7,859 nucleotides of DNA from an uncultured Roseovarius sp. (GTDB taxonomy: Bacteria > Pseudomonadota > Alphaproteobacteria > Rhodobacterales > Rhodobacteraceae). The translations under genes and the position numbers were made by a program. Position 1 is the first letter of the stretch; every line of letters begins with the position of its first letter. Shown in pieces: positions 1 to 5,611 of the stretch. The stretch covers positions 1-7,859 of the forward strand of contig CAJXKX010000079.1 of NCBI GenBank assembly GCA_913055965.1, given 5' to 3'. The notes below the pieces were generated by a model. It ran no database searches. It saw nothing but the letters and a program-made list of their open reading frames with translations, and had not been told where the DNA came from.

Positions 1-38
1 CGGCCGACGATACGCAAACCAAACTCCCCCATATTACC
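1..38. other. Short sequence upstream of the first reading frame
   Basis: These 38 bases precede the ATG of the superoxide dismutase fragment. No convincing Shine-Dalgarno sequence is visible immediately before the ATG (the context is attaccATGG), and there is too little sequence to judge a promoter. Confidence 0.3.
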
Positions 39-218
39 ATGGCCCACACACTCCCAGACCTCGGATACGCTTACGACGCCCTTGAACCGCACATCGATGC
101 TCGCACGATGGAAATCCACCACTCGAAGCACCATCAGGCGTATGTCACCAACCTGAACAACGCCATCGCCGGCAAAGCCGAGCTTGAGGCGAAGTCAATC
201 TGCGAACTGGTCGGCGAC
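39..218 (+). pseudogene. Truncated Fe/Mn superoxide dismutase, N-terminal ~60 residues only
   Basis: The first 60 residues (MAHTLPDLGYAYDALEPHID followed by MEIHHSKHHQAYVTNLNNAI) match the alpha-hairpin N-terminal domain of iron/manganese superoxide dismutases, which convert superoxide to oxygen and hydrogen peroxide. H27 occupies the position of the first metal ligand, and H31/H32 and Y35 are the usual second-shell residues. The family is about 200 residues long. The other three ligands (one His from the N-terminal domain, and the Asp and His of the C-terminal domain) are missing because the sequence switches to another protein at about residue 60. It therefore cannot bind metal or act as an enzyme. 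The usual LPYAYDAL reads LGYAYDAL here, a minor oddity. Whether the intact parent used Fe or Mn cannot be told. Confidence 0.88.
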
Positions 219-2510
219 CTCGCCGAGGAATGGGAAATGACCGACGACGGCTTGGTGTATACCTTCAAGCTGCGGCAGGACGTCCAGTTTCATGATGGTA
301 CACCGCTCACGTCGGCCGACGTCAAAGCCACTTACGAGCGCTTGCGAAATCCGCCCGAAGGCGAGGTTTCTGCGCGCAAACCGCTGTTCGAGAGCATCGA
401 CACGATCGAAACGCCCGACGACTATACGGTCGTTTTCACACTGAAGAACCCCGACGCCTTCCTGACGCTGAACTTCGGCTCTTCGTATAATCCGATCTAT
501 GCCAAGAAGGATATCGACAGGCCCGGGAACTGGCACAAGGACCATATCAACGGCACTGGACCGTTCGTTTTCGTTGAGCACGAGCCCGGCTCCAAGTGGG
601 TCACCGAGCGATACGAAAACTATCACCACGACGACGTCTATCTGGACGGCACCGTGGCTTACCGCATCAAGGACATCGTTCCCGCGCTCGCCGGCGGACA
701 GATCATGGCCGAGTGGCGCAGCGTTTCGCCGCCTGAGCAGGCCAATCTCGAAGAACAGATGGGTGACCAGGTCAAGTTCGCCAAAAGCCCGTGGCTGAGT
801 GGTTCGGTGGTCACACTGAACTCTCAGTTCGAACCGTTTCAGGACAAGCGCGTTCGCCAGGCGCTGTCGATGTGCATCGATCGTTACAAGGGCCTCGAGG
901 CGCTCAGCAAGTTGACGATCATCTCGGACTTCCCGTCCGGCAACCTGCTTGCCACGTCAGAATGGGCGATGCCTGAAGAGGAACTTCAAAAGCTGCCTGG
1001 CTTCAGTCCGGACGGGGATGCGGCGAAGGAGCAGGCAAGGCAACTGCTGAAGGAAGCCGGATACGAAGGGCTTGAGTTCAACTACTCAAACCGTGCCGTC
1101 GCACACCCTTACGATCAGATCGCGATCTGGCTGATCTCCGAGTGGAAGCAGTGCGGGCTCAATCCGATCATGGTCACCAATCCGACGGCAAAGTTCGTCG
1201 AAATGCGTGCCAACGGCGCTTTCGATGTCACCATCGATTGGAGTTCGAACTTTCTCCCCGATCCGACCCAGATGCTGTCCAAGCACCTTTCGGTCGATCG
1301 CAATCCGCAGAACTACGCCGGCGTTATCGATCGCGAGATCGACTCCTGGTTCGACGAACAGCGACAGGAGACCGACAAGGAGAAGCGCAAGGAATTGGCT
1401 CAGAAGATCGACAAGAAAGCCATTGAAGAGGCTTGGATGGTTCCGATCACCTACTGGGCGCGAACCGTGCCGCTCCACGCCAAAATCATGGGTTACAAGG
1501 TCGTCGTCGCGGGCGCCACGGGCAACGTGGGCCGCGAAATGCTCAACATCCTCGCCGAACGCGAGTTTCCGGTCGACGAGATCGCCGCGCTCGCCTCGCG
1601 CCGGTCCCTCGGCACCGAGGTGAGCTTCGGCGACCGAACTCTGAAGACGCAGGATCTCGACACGTTCGATTTCACCGGCTGGGATATCGCGCTGTTCGCC
1701 ATCGGATCGGACGCGACCAAGATTTACGCGCCCAAGGCGGCCAAGGCGGGCTGCATCGTGATCGACAACTCGTCGCTCTACCGCTACGACCCCGACGTGC
1801 CGCTGGTGGTGCCCGAGGTGAACCCCGAGGCGGTCGAGGGCTATGCCAAGAAGAACATCATCGCCAATCCCAACTGCTCGACCGCGCAGATGGTGGTGGC
1901 ATTGAAGCCGCTGCATGACCGCGCCCGGATCAAGCGCGTCGTGGTCTCGACCTACCAGTCCGTCTCGGGCTCGGGCAAGGACGGCATCGACGAGCTTTGG
2001 GACCAGACCAAATCCGTCTACAACCCCACCGACGATTACGAGGCCAAGGTCTACCCCAAGCAGATCGCCTTCAACGTGATCCCGCATATCGACGTGTTCC
2101 TCGAGGACGGCCAGACCAAGGAAGAATGGAAGATGGTCGCCGAGACGAAAAAGATCGTCGACCCCTCGATCAAGGTCACCGCGACCTGCGTGCGCGTGCC
2201 GGTCTTCGTGGGTCACTCCGAAGCGATCAACATCGAGTTCGAGGACCATCTCGACGAGGCGGAGGCGCGCGACATCCTGCGCGAGGCGCCGGGCATCATG
2301 GTGATCGACAAGCGCGAGGATGGCGGCTACGTCACCCCCATCGAATGCGTGGGCGATTTCGCCACCTTCATCAGTCGTATCCGGCAGGACCCGACAATCG
2401 ATAACGGCATCAACCTGTGGTGCGTCTCCGACAACCTGCGCAAGGGCGCGGCGCTCAATGCCGTGCAGATCGCCGAGACGCTGGGACAGCGGGTGCTGAA
2501 GAAGGGCTGA
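39..2510 (+). CDS. Three-part chimeric reading frame: SOD fragment / solute-binding protein fragment / complete Asd
   Basis: The frame is open for 823 codons from ATG 39 to TGA 2508-2510, but the product is not one natural protein. Residues 1-60 read as the N-terminus of Fe/Mn superoxide dismutase. Residues 61-483 read as a family-5 ABC transporter solute-binding protein. Residues 484-823 are a full-length aspartate-semialdehyde dehydrogenase starting at its own methionine. A periplasmic binding protein without a signal peptide, fused between a metal-less SOD stub and a cytoplasmic biosynthetic enzyme, makes no functional sense. Sampled lines of the first two parts are near 55-57% GC against 62-65% in asd. 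I infer a chimera (misassembly, cloning or amplification artefact) or, less likely, a real recombination; an automatic annotator would call the whole frame asd. The three parts are described separately. Confidence 0.85.
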   Translation: MAHTLPDLGYAYDALEPHIDARTMEIHHSKHHQAYVTNLNNAIAGKAELEAKSICELVGDLAEEWEMTDDGLVYTFKLRQDVQFHDGTPLTSADVKATYERLRNPPEGEVSARKPLFESIDTIETPDDYTVVFTLKNPDAFLTLNFGSSYNPIYAKKDIDRPGNWHKDHINGTGPFVFVEHEPGSKWVTERYENYHHDDVYLDGTVAYRIKDIVPALAGGQIMAEWRSVSPPEQANLEEQMGDQVKFAKSPWLSGSVVTLNSQFEPFQDKRVRQALSMCIDRYKGLEALSKLTIISDFPSGNLLATSEWAMPEEELQKLPGFSPDGDAAKEQARQLLKEAGYEGLEFNYSNRAVAHPYDQIAIWLISEWKQCGLNPIMVTNPTAKFVEMRANGAFDVTIDWSSNFLPDPTQMLSKHLSVDRNPQNYAGVIDREIDSWFDEQRQETDKEKRKELAQKIDKKAIEEAWMVPITYWARTVPLHAKIMGYKVVVAGATGNVGREMLNILAEREFPVDEIAALASRRSLGTEVSFGDRTLKTQDLDTFDFTGWDIALFAIGSDATKIYAPKAAKAGCIVIDNSSLYRYDPDVPLVVPEVNPEAVEGYAKKNIIANPNCSTAQMVVALKPLHDRARIKRVVVSTYQSVSGSGKDGIDELWDQTKSVYNPTDDYEAKVYPKQIAFNVIPHIDVFLEDGQTKEEWKMVAETKKIVDPSIKVTATCVRVPVFVGHSEAINIEFEDHLDEAEARDILREAPGIMVIDKREDGGYVTPIECVGDFATFISRIRQDPTIDNGINLWCVSDNLRKGAALNAVQIAETLGQRVLKKG
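205..230. other. Junction 1: SOD to solute-binding protein
   Basis: Up to about base 216 the frame reads ELVGDL, as expected in SOD, where an acidic/Pro stretch would follow. From about base 219 it reads LAEEWE-(T)DDGLVYTF, the standard solute-binding protein wording (typically P-x-LAExWExxDDGLTYTF). The bases ggcgacctcgcc could encode the end of one partner or the start of the other, so the exact breakpoint is uncertain by roughly 10 bases. The frame is preserved. Confidence 0.7.
219..1487 (+). pseudogene. Internal fragment of an ABC transporter solute-binding protein (family 5, peptide/opine type)
   Basis: Residues 61-483 carry the classic SBP_bac_5 signatures: LAEEWEMTDDGLVYTFKLRQ with VQFHDGTPLTSADV (residues 61-95), NGTGPFVFVEHEPG (171-184), DKRVRQALSMCIDR (269-282), and a C-terminal lobe with AKEQARQLLKEAGYEG (329-344) and ITYWARTVPLHAKIMGYK. 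Such proteins sit in the periplasm and deliver peptides, opines, nickel or similar solutes to an ABC permease; the ligand here cannot be deduced. The family runs about 500-550 residues. This copy lacks the signal peptide plus roughly the first 60-80 mature residues, and also the last ~20-30 residues, where a PSHYLN-like ending would be expected after the MGYK motif. No permease or ATPase gene is nearby. Base composition is lower in GC than everything downstream. It should be regarded as a fragment from another locus, possibly another organism. Confidence 0.88.
1478..1510. other. Junction 2: solute-binding protein to asd
   Basis: The sequence around 1482-1506 reads AKIMGYKVVVAGATG. Solute-binding proteins of this family commonly end their last domain with HAKIxGYK-V/P, and Asd begins MGYKVVVAGATGNVG, so the bases from about 1488 to 1504 fit both proteins. 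A breakpoint inside a ~15-base shared stretch explains why the frame is maintained and why asd keeps its exact N-terminus while losing its own ribosome binding site and promoter. Confidence 0.72.
1488..2510 (+). CDS. asd: Aspartate-semialdehyde dehydrogenase
   Basis: This cytoplasmic enzyme makes aspartate-4-semialdehyde by NADPH-dependent reduction of aspartyl-4-phosphate, the branch-point step to lysine/diaminopimelate, threonine and methionine. From M1 (base 1488) the product is 340 residues, the usual length. It has the Rossmann nucleotide loop GATGNVG at 9-15, IDNSSLYRYDPDVPLVVPEVN at about 92-112, the catalytic cysteine C130 in NPNCSTAQM, the KQIAFNVIPHID segment at about 191-202, and the substrate/catalytic Arg and His in CVRVPVFVGHSEAI (R236, H243). 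The enzyme appears intact. In this sequence it is continuous with an upstream foreign frame, so no native Shine-Dalgarno or promoter is present and its natural 5' context is unknown. Its GC content agrees with the downstream genes, so asd and the downstream region probably form the true contiguous locus. A terminator candidate lies 35 bases after the stop, suggesting transcription normally ends here. Confidence 0.95.
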   Translation: MGYKVVVAGATGNVGREMLNILAEREFPVDEIAALASRRSLGTEVSFGDRTLKTQDLDTFDFTGWDIALFAIGSDATKIYAPKAAKAGCIVIDNSSLYRYDPDVPLVVPEVNPEAVEGYAKKNIIANPNCSTAQMVVALKPLHDRARIKRVVVSTYQSVSGSGKDGIDELWDQTKSVYNPTDDYEAKVYPKQIAFNVIPHIDVFLEDGQTKEEWKMVAETKKIVDPSIKVTATCVRVPVFVGHSEAINIEFEDHLDEAEARDILREAPGIMVIDKREDGGYVTPIECVGDFATFISRIRQDPTIDNGINLWCVSDNLRKGAALNAVQIAETLGQRVLKKG

Positions 2511-2535
2511 GCGCCCCGAAGCCGCGAAATGCCCC

Positions 2536-2582
2536 GAAAACCGGCGGGCGTGCCCAACAGGGCGCGCCCGTTCGTGTTTTCC
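2536..2582 (+). terminator. Rho-independent terminator candidate after asd
   Basis: An 11-base stem (cgggcgtgccc at 2545-2555 with gggcgcgcccg at 2560-2570, one G-T wobble) closes an AACA tetraloop and is followed by ttcgtgtttt at 2571-2580. The outer gaaaac (2536-2541) can also pair with gttttc (2576-2581), so the structure could work in both directions. It starts 26 bases (outer pairing) or 35 bases (core stem) after the asd stop. Confidence 0.75.
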
Positions 2583-2660
2583 GGGTCACGATCCGCTGAC
2601 CGTCGCACGAGGACGGCGCGCCGAGGGTGGCGCGTAACGGTTGCATGTCGTATCAATGAC
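2583..2660. other. Intergenic stretch between the asd terminator and the membrane-protein triplet
   Basis: No reading frame of interest is seen here. This stretch must hold the promoter of the triplet if the terminator is effective. Weak candidates are TATCAAT (2651-2657) as a -10 like element, without a good -35 at the right distance, and TTGCAT (2641-2646) as a -35 like element, without a good -10. I cannot choose between them. Confidence 0.3.
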
Positions 2661-2677
2661 GAAACGGTAACAGTTTC
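2661..2677. promoter_or_regulatory. 17-bp palindrome, possible operator upstream of the triplet
   Basis: The sequence GAAACGGTAACAGTTTC has dyad symmetry around its central base: 14 of the 16 flanking positions pair (half-site GAAACnGT). It ends 12 bases before the ATG of the first membrane-protein gene, where a repressor could block transcription or a weak hairpin could cover the ribosome binding region. The regulator is unknown and no regulator gene is in the window. Confidence 0.45.
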
Positions 2678-2689
2678 ACGACATCCGGC

Positions 2690-3394
2690 ATGGCCACATC
2701 CGCTTCCACATCGTCCGACCATCCCCGCGCCGCGCTGCGTATCACAGTCGAACGGGCGCTTCTGGCGCTCGTCGTCCTGGTGCTGCTGATCACGGTCTAT
2801 TACCACGCCACCGATCACCATACCTTCAAATACTGGTTCGCCGCTGAGGACGGGCCGGTGGAATGGGCGACCTTCACCTTCCTCGCGCTCGGTTGCGTGC
2901 TGCTCTTGCGCAAGGCACGCCGTCTCAGGGCGCGGCGCGGGACCGGGGCCATGCTGCTGATGGGGCTTTACGCGTTCCTCTTCTTCTTCGCGGCGGGCGA
3001 AGAAATCTCTTGGGGGCAGCGCGTCTTCGGCTGGGAAGCGGGCGAATTCTTCACCGAGCGCAGCGAACGCGCCGAGACCAACATCCACAACATGAAGATC
3101 GGCGAATACAACCTCAACAAGGTGATCTTCGGCAGCACCCTGACGGCGGTGCTGCTGCTTTACCTTCTGGTCCTGCCGCTGCTGCATACGGTCTGGCGGC
3201 CCGCCCGCGCGATTGCCGAACGCATGGTCATCCCGGTGCCCCGCCCCGGCCATGCCGCGCTGGCGCTGATCGGGTCGCTGGTCATGTGGTACGTGATCGC
3301 CCTGCCCCGCAACTGGGAAGTCTACGAACTCGTCTTCGCGCTTGTCGCGGCGGCGATCTTCCTGCGCCCGCAAAACCCCGAGACCTTCCGGTGA
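2690..3394 (+). CDS. Uncharacterised six-segment membrane protein, triplet copy 1
   Basis: I do not recognise a named family. The 234-residue product has hydrophobic segments at about 22-38, 59-74, 86-103, 146-168, 188-205 and 212-227. Conserved polar motifs are EDGPVEW (53-59), FFFAAGEEISWGQR (98-111), FGWEAGEFFTE (113-123), ETNIHN (129-134), WEVYELVFAL (209-218) and FLRPQNP (224-230). The basic loops RKARRLRARR (74-83) and RPARAIAER (170-178) should be cytoplasmic. This puts the N-terminus inside, and EDGPVEW, the GEEISWGQR-ETNIHN loop and NWEVYE all on the periplasmic side. Clustered Glu, His, Asn and Trp residues suggest a binding or catalytic site, but no function can be assigned. The ATG at 2690 is chosen because it gives a full first membrane segment; the Shine-Dalgarno is weak. 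It is the first of three same-strand paralogs, 33 bases before the next. Confidence 0.85.
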   Translation: MATSASTSSDHPRAALRITVERALLALVVLVLLITVYYHATDHHTFKYWFAAEDGPVEWATFTFLALGCVLLLRKARRLRARRGTGAMLLMGLYAFLFFFAAGEEISWGQRVFGWEAGEFFTERSERAETNIHNMKIGEYNLNKVIFGSTLTAVLLLYLLVLPLLHTVWRPARAIAERMVIPVPRPGHAALALIGSLVMWYVIALPRNWEVYELVFALVAAAIFLRPQNPETFR

Positions 3395-3427
3395 TCCTGC
3401 CGGGCGCTCGGCCATGAAAGCCACACC

Positions 3428-4141
3428 ATGAAAGACCTGCCCGTTTTCGACAAGGTGCTCCTGTCGCTCGTCGTCGCCAATATCCTCGCGCTGATCGTGT
3501 TCCACATCCTTCAGACGGATGTGTTCCATACCGTCTACGCGATCGAGGACGGGCCCGCCGAATGGTCCACGGCCGTGCTGCTGTTCCTTTCGTTCACCGT
3601 TCTGGCGCGGCAGGCGCTGCGCTTCGGCACGGCGGGCAACCGGCGGGCGATGGTGACGATGGCGGTAGGCGCGCTGCTGTTCTTCTTCGCCGCGGGCGAG
3701 GAGATTTCCTGGGGACAGCGGATTTTCGGCTGGGAGGCGGGCGAATTCTTCACCGAGAACAGCTATCGCGAGGAAACCAACCTGCACAATCTCAAGGTCG
3801 GCGAGGTCCGCCTTGTCAAGGTGCTGTTCGGCAATATCCTGACGGTGGTGCTGCTGGGCTGGCTGGTCGGGCTGACGCTGCTCTATGCCCGCGCGGCGCG
3901 CATCGCGGCCTGGGCGGATCGCTGGGCGATCCCGGTGGCGGGCCGTCGCCACGCGGTGCTGGTTCTGGCCGCCTCGGTGGTGATCGCGCTGGTCGATCTG
4001 CAACGCAAGTGGGAAATCTACGAATTCATCTTCGCGCTCACCGCGTTGTCGATCTTCCTCTACCCGCAGAATCCCCATGTCTTCGCCCGCGGACGGGACG
4101 CGGCGGCGCAGGGCACGAGGGCCACGTCGCGCGGCGCTTGA
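3428..4141 (+). CDS. Uncharacterised six-segment membrane protein, triplet copy 2
   Basis: This 237-residue paralog of the preceding gene has membrane segments at about 10-27, 46-60, 74-89, 132-153, 175-190 and 198-213. Motifs are EDGPAEW (40-46), FFFAAGEEISWGQR (85-98), FGWEAGEFFTE (100-110), EETNLHN (115-121), KWEIYEFIFAL (194-204) and IFLYPQNP (209-216). Its N-terminus is about 12 residues shorter than copy 1 and its C-terminus has an extra basic, Ala/Arg-rich tail (about 220-237), probably cytoplasmic. Start 3428 is the only ATG giving the full first segment. No strong Shine-Dalgarno is present, so it may be translated by coupling. A five-codon ATG frame (3414-3431) has its TGA overlapping this start as ATGA. 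Its function is unknown; it probably acts with copies 1 and 3, perhaps as a hetero-oligomer or as substrate-specific variants. Confidence 0.85.
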   Translation: MKDLPVFDKVLLSLVVANILALIVFHILQTDVFHTVYAIEDGPAEWSTAVLLFLSFTVLARQALRFGTAGNRRAMVTMAVGALLFFFAAGEEISWGQRIFGWEAGEFFTENSYREETNLHNLKVGEVRLVKVLFGNILTVVLLGWLVGLTLLYARAARIAAWADRWAIPVAGRRHAVLVLAASVVIALVDLQRKWEIYEFIFALTALSIFLYPQNPHVFARGRDAAAQGTRATSRGA

Positions 4142-4186
4142 TGCCCGGCGCGGCTTGGGATACCCGCCTGCCATCGCATCCCTGAC

Positions 4187-4192
4187 GGAAGG
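4187..4192 (+). promoter_or_regulatory. Ribosome binding site of triplet copy 3
   Basis: GGAAGG lies 8 bases before the ATG at 4201. It is the clearest Shine-Dalgarno of the three paralogs and fixes the start of copy 3, which could therefore be translated more strongly than copies 1 and 2. Confidence 0.6.
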
Positions 4193-4200
4193 CCCCGGCC

Positions 4201-4881
4201 ATGACCCGCCTGACTGACCGCTCGAATCTGAGCCACGCCGATGTCGTGCTCTTCGGCCTCGGCTATGCCACCCTGCTCTTTACCGTGATCTACTACGTCA
4301 CCGGGCTGCATGCCGAGTTTCGCGCGGGTTTCGCCATCGAGGACGGGCCGGTGGAATGGGGCACCGCGCTGTGCCTGCTGCTGTCGTCGCTGGTGCTGAC
4401 GCGCAACGCATTGGCCCTGCGCGGGCGCGGCGGGCTCGCGGTGGCGATGACGGCGCTTTATGCGCTCGCCTTCTTCTTTGCCGCCGGAGAAGAGATTTCC
4501 TGGGGGCACCGGCTGCTCGACCGCGAGGTGCCGGAATTCTTTCTCGAGAACAACGCGCAGGGCGAGACCAATATCCACAATCTCGTGCTGGGCGATGTCA
4601 AGCTGGTCAAGACGGTGTTCGGCGGCGGGCTGTCGCTGGTGATCCTGCTCTACCTGCTGGTGCTGCCGCTGGTCTATGCGCGCGTAGGCGCGGTGGCGCG
4701 GCTGGCCGACCGGTTGGCGGTGCCGGTGGCGGACCGGCGGCACATGATCCTCGCGCTCGTGGCGACGCTGGTGATCGTCGCGGTGCAGATGGCGACCAAG
4801 TGGGAAAGCTACGAATTCGTGTTCAGCCTGCTGACGGTGTCGATCTTTCTTCGCCCGCGCAACGCCGACACGGTCACCTAG
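4201..4881 (+). CDS. Uncharacterised six-segment membrane protein, triplet copy 3 (divergent)
   Basis: This 226-residue paralog has membrane segments at about 15-33, 53-67, 78-95, 137-159, 181-197 and 204-218. Motifs are EDGPVEW (47-53), FFFAAGEEISWGHR (91-104), PEFFLENNAQGETNIHN (111-127), KWESYEFVFSL (200-210) and IFLRPRN (215-221). It differs from copies 1 and 2 by Gln to His in the core motif (H103), by LLDREVPEFFLE in place of FGWEAGEFFTE, and by a short C-terminus. The PEFFLENNAQGETN wording is, in my recollection, close to that of single-copy homologs in other bacteria, so copy 3 may be the ancestral type and copies 1 and 2 the derived ones; this is inference. The start is set by GGAAGG 8 bases upstream. 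The stop lies only 13 bases from the stop of the convergent sulfotransferase gene. Confidence 0.85.
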   Translation: MTRLTDRSNLSHADVVLFGLGYATLLFTVIYYVTGLHAEFRAGFAIEDGPVEWGTALCLLLSSLVLTRNALALRGRGGLAVAMTALYALAFFFAAGEEISWGHRLLDREVPEFFLENNAQGETNIHNLVLGDVKLVKTVFGGGLSLVILLYLLVLPLVYARVGAVARLADRLAVPVADRRHMILALVATLVIVAVQMATKWESYEFVFSLLTVSIFLRPRNADTVT

Positions 4882-4894
4882 CGGGCGCGGGCGC

Positions 4895-5611
4895 TCACTC
4901 CACCACCCGCACGCTGTCGCGGGCGTGGGCTAGGGCGGCCTGCCGGTCGCCATGCAGCCTTGAGACGAGCACGCCGCGCCCCGCCTCCTCCGATAGGCCG
5001 AGCGCGTCGAGCGCGGCCTCGATATTGGCAGCGTTCTCGGGCAGGCGGGGGCGATTGCCCATGTTGTGATGGCTGCCACCCTCGGGCTCGGGGCGGGCAA
5101 GGCCGAAATGATCGGCCACGGCGGGCAGCGCGCCCTCGGCCTCGATATTGACCGCCATGAAATCGCGCCGCCCCTCGAAATGCCTGAGCGCCCAGGCGAA
5201 CCAGTCGGCGCGGCGATGCGCCTCGTTGATGAAGTTCTGCACGCTGAACACCTTGCGGTGATGCGCGGCGATGCTGACGAGATACCCGCGCAGGGGCCGG
5301 AAATTGAGGATGAAGCGCGCATTGGGGTAGGTCCGGTCAAAGGCCGCCACCGGGCGCACCTGCCCGAAATCCGAAAACGCGTCATGGCGCCCGGTCTGCC
5401 AATCCTTCGAATCGTGAAAGCTGCGCAGCCCGTTGGCCTCGAACAGCTTGTGCAGCGAGGTGGTGCCGCAGCGCGGGTGCCCGATGACGAAGTATTTCAC
5501 CGCCTGCCGGTCGCCCTTGGGCGTCACCATGAAATGCAGCCGCATCCGCGCGCGGATCACGGCGAAGGCCACGTCGTTGAGGTCGGTGGTGCGGCGCGCG
5601 CCGGTCGTCAT
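4895..5611 (-). CDS. Small sulfotransferase-family protein
   Basis: The 238-residue product has the 5'-phosphosulfate loop GHPRCGTTSLHKLFEANG (44-61) and the 3'-phosphate motif FILNFRPLRGYLVS (100-113). These are hallmarks of PAPS-dependent sulfotransferases, which move sulfate from PAPS to hydroxyl or amine groups of a small molecule, lipid or glycan. The acceptor is not predictable. No signal peptide is seen, so it should be cytoplasmic. The start at 5611 overlaps the stop of the upstream deacylase gene as ATGA, so the pair is translationally coupled. However, most relatives begin only a few residues before KYFVIGHPRCGTTS, and an internal ATG (M28, bases 5530-5528) would give that shorter form. 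The gene is convergent with the membrane-protein triplet, 13 bases apart and with no room for a separate terminator. Co-transcription with a zinc amidohydrolase suggests a shared modification pathway. Confidence 0.85.
   Translation of the reverse strand: MTTGARRTTDLNDVAFAVIRARMRLHFMVTPKGDRQAVKYFVIGHPRCGTTSLHKLFEANGLRSFHDSKDWQTGRHDAFSDFGQVRPVAAFDRTYPNARFILNFRPLRGYLVSIAAHHRKVFSVQNFINEAHRRADWFAWALRHFEGRRDFMAVNIEAEGALPAVADHFGLARPEPEGGSHHNMGNRPRLPENAANIEAALDALGLSEEAGRGVLVSRLHGDRQAALAHARDSVRVVE

Larger units (their letters stand above)
2690..4881 (+). repeat. Tandem array of three paralogous membrane-protein genes
   Basis: Three genes at 2690-3394, 3428-4141 and 4201-4881 encode proteins of 234, 237 and 226 residues that align along their whole length. 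Identity is highest in the AAGEEISWG core and lower in the membrane segments. Copies 1 and 2 share FGWEAGEFFTE and a 21-base identical run (3038-3058 and 3737-3757), whereas copy 3 reads LLDREVPEFFLE there. The gaps of 33 and 59 bases contain no terminator, so the three are probably one transcript. The array most simply arose by two duplications, with copies 1 and 2 the closer pair or homogenised by gene conversion. Confidence 0.85.

Noticed and set aside
39..1487. A genuine bifunctional SOD/binding-protein fusion
   Set aside because: The SOD part lacks three of four metal ligands, and the binding protein lacks a signal peptide and its N-terminal portion, so neither could work.
1086..2249. 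A 387-codon minus-strand frame antisense to the binding-protein fragment and asd
   Set aside because: Low-complexity Gly/Val/Asp/His-rich translation, typical of the complementary strand of GC-rich genes, and it runs straight through junction 2.
2641..2670. Sigma-70-like promoter (TTGCAT with a following AT-richer element)
   Set aside because: No -10 element at acceptable spacing; the match is too weak to report as a promoter.
2981..3091. Possible CPBP/CAAX-type intramembrane protease motif (EE...R, H, HN) in the triplet proteins
   Set aside because: CPBP proteases use EExxxR, FxxxH and HxxxN/B motifs in separate membrane helices. Here the spacing is EE-x5-R and ETNxHN lies in the adjacent loop, so the family does not fit.
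2327..4174. A 615-codon minus-strand frame antisense to the end of asd and to membrane-protein copies 1 and 2
   Set aside because: It is the antisense shadow of three well-supported genes in high-GC DNA; the product is Arg/Gln/His-rich, without domains, and crosses the asd terminator and intergenic region.
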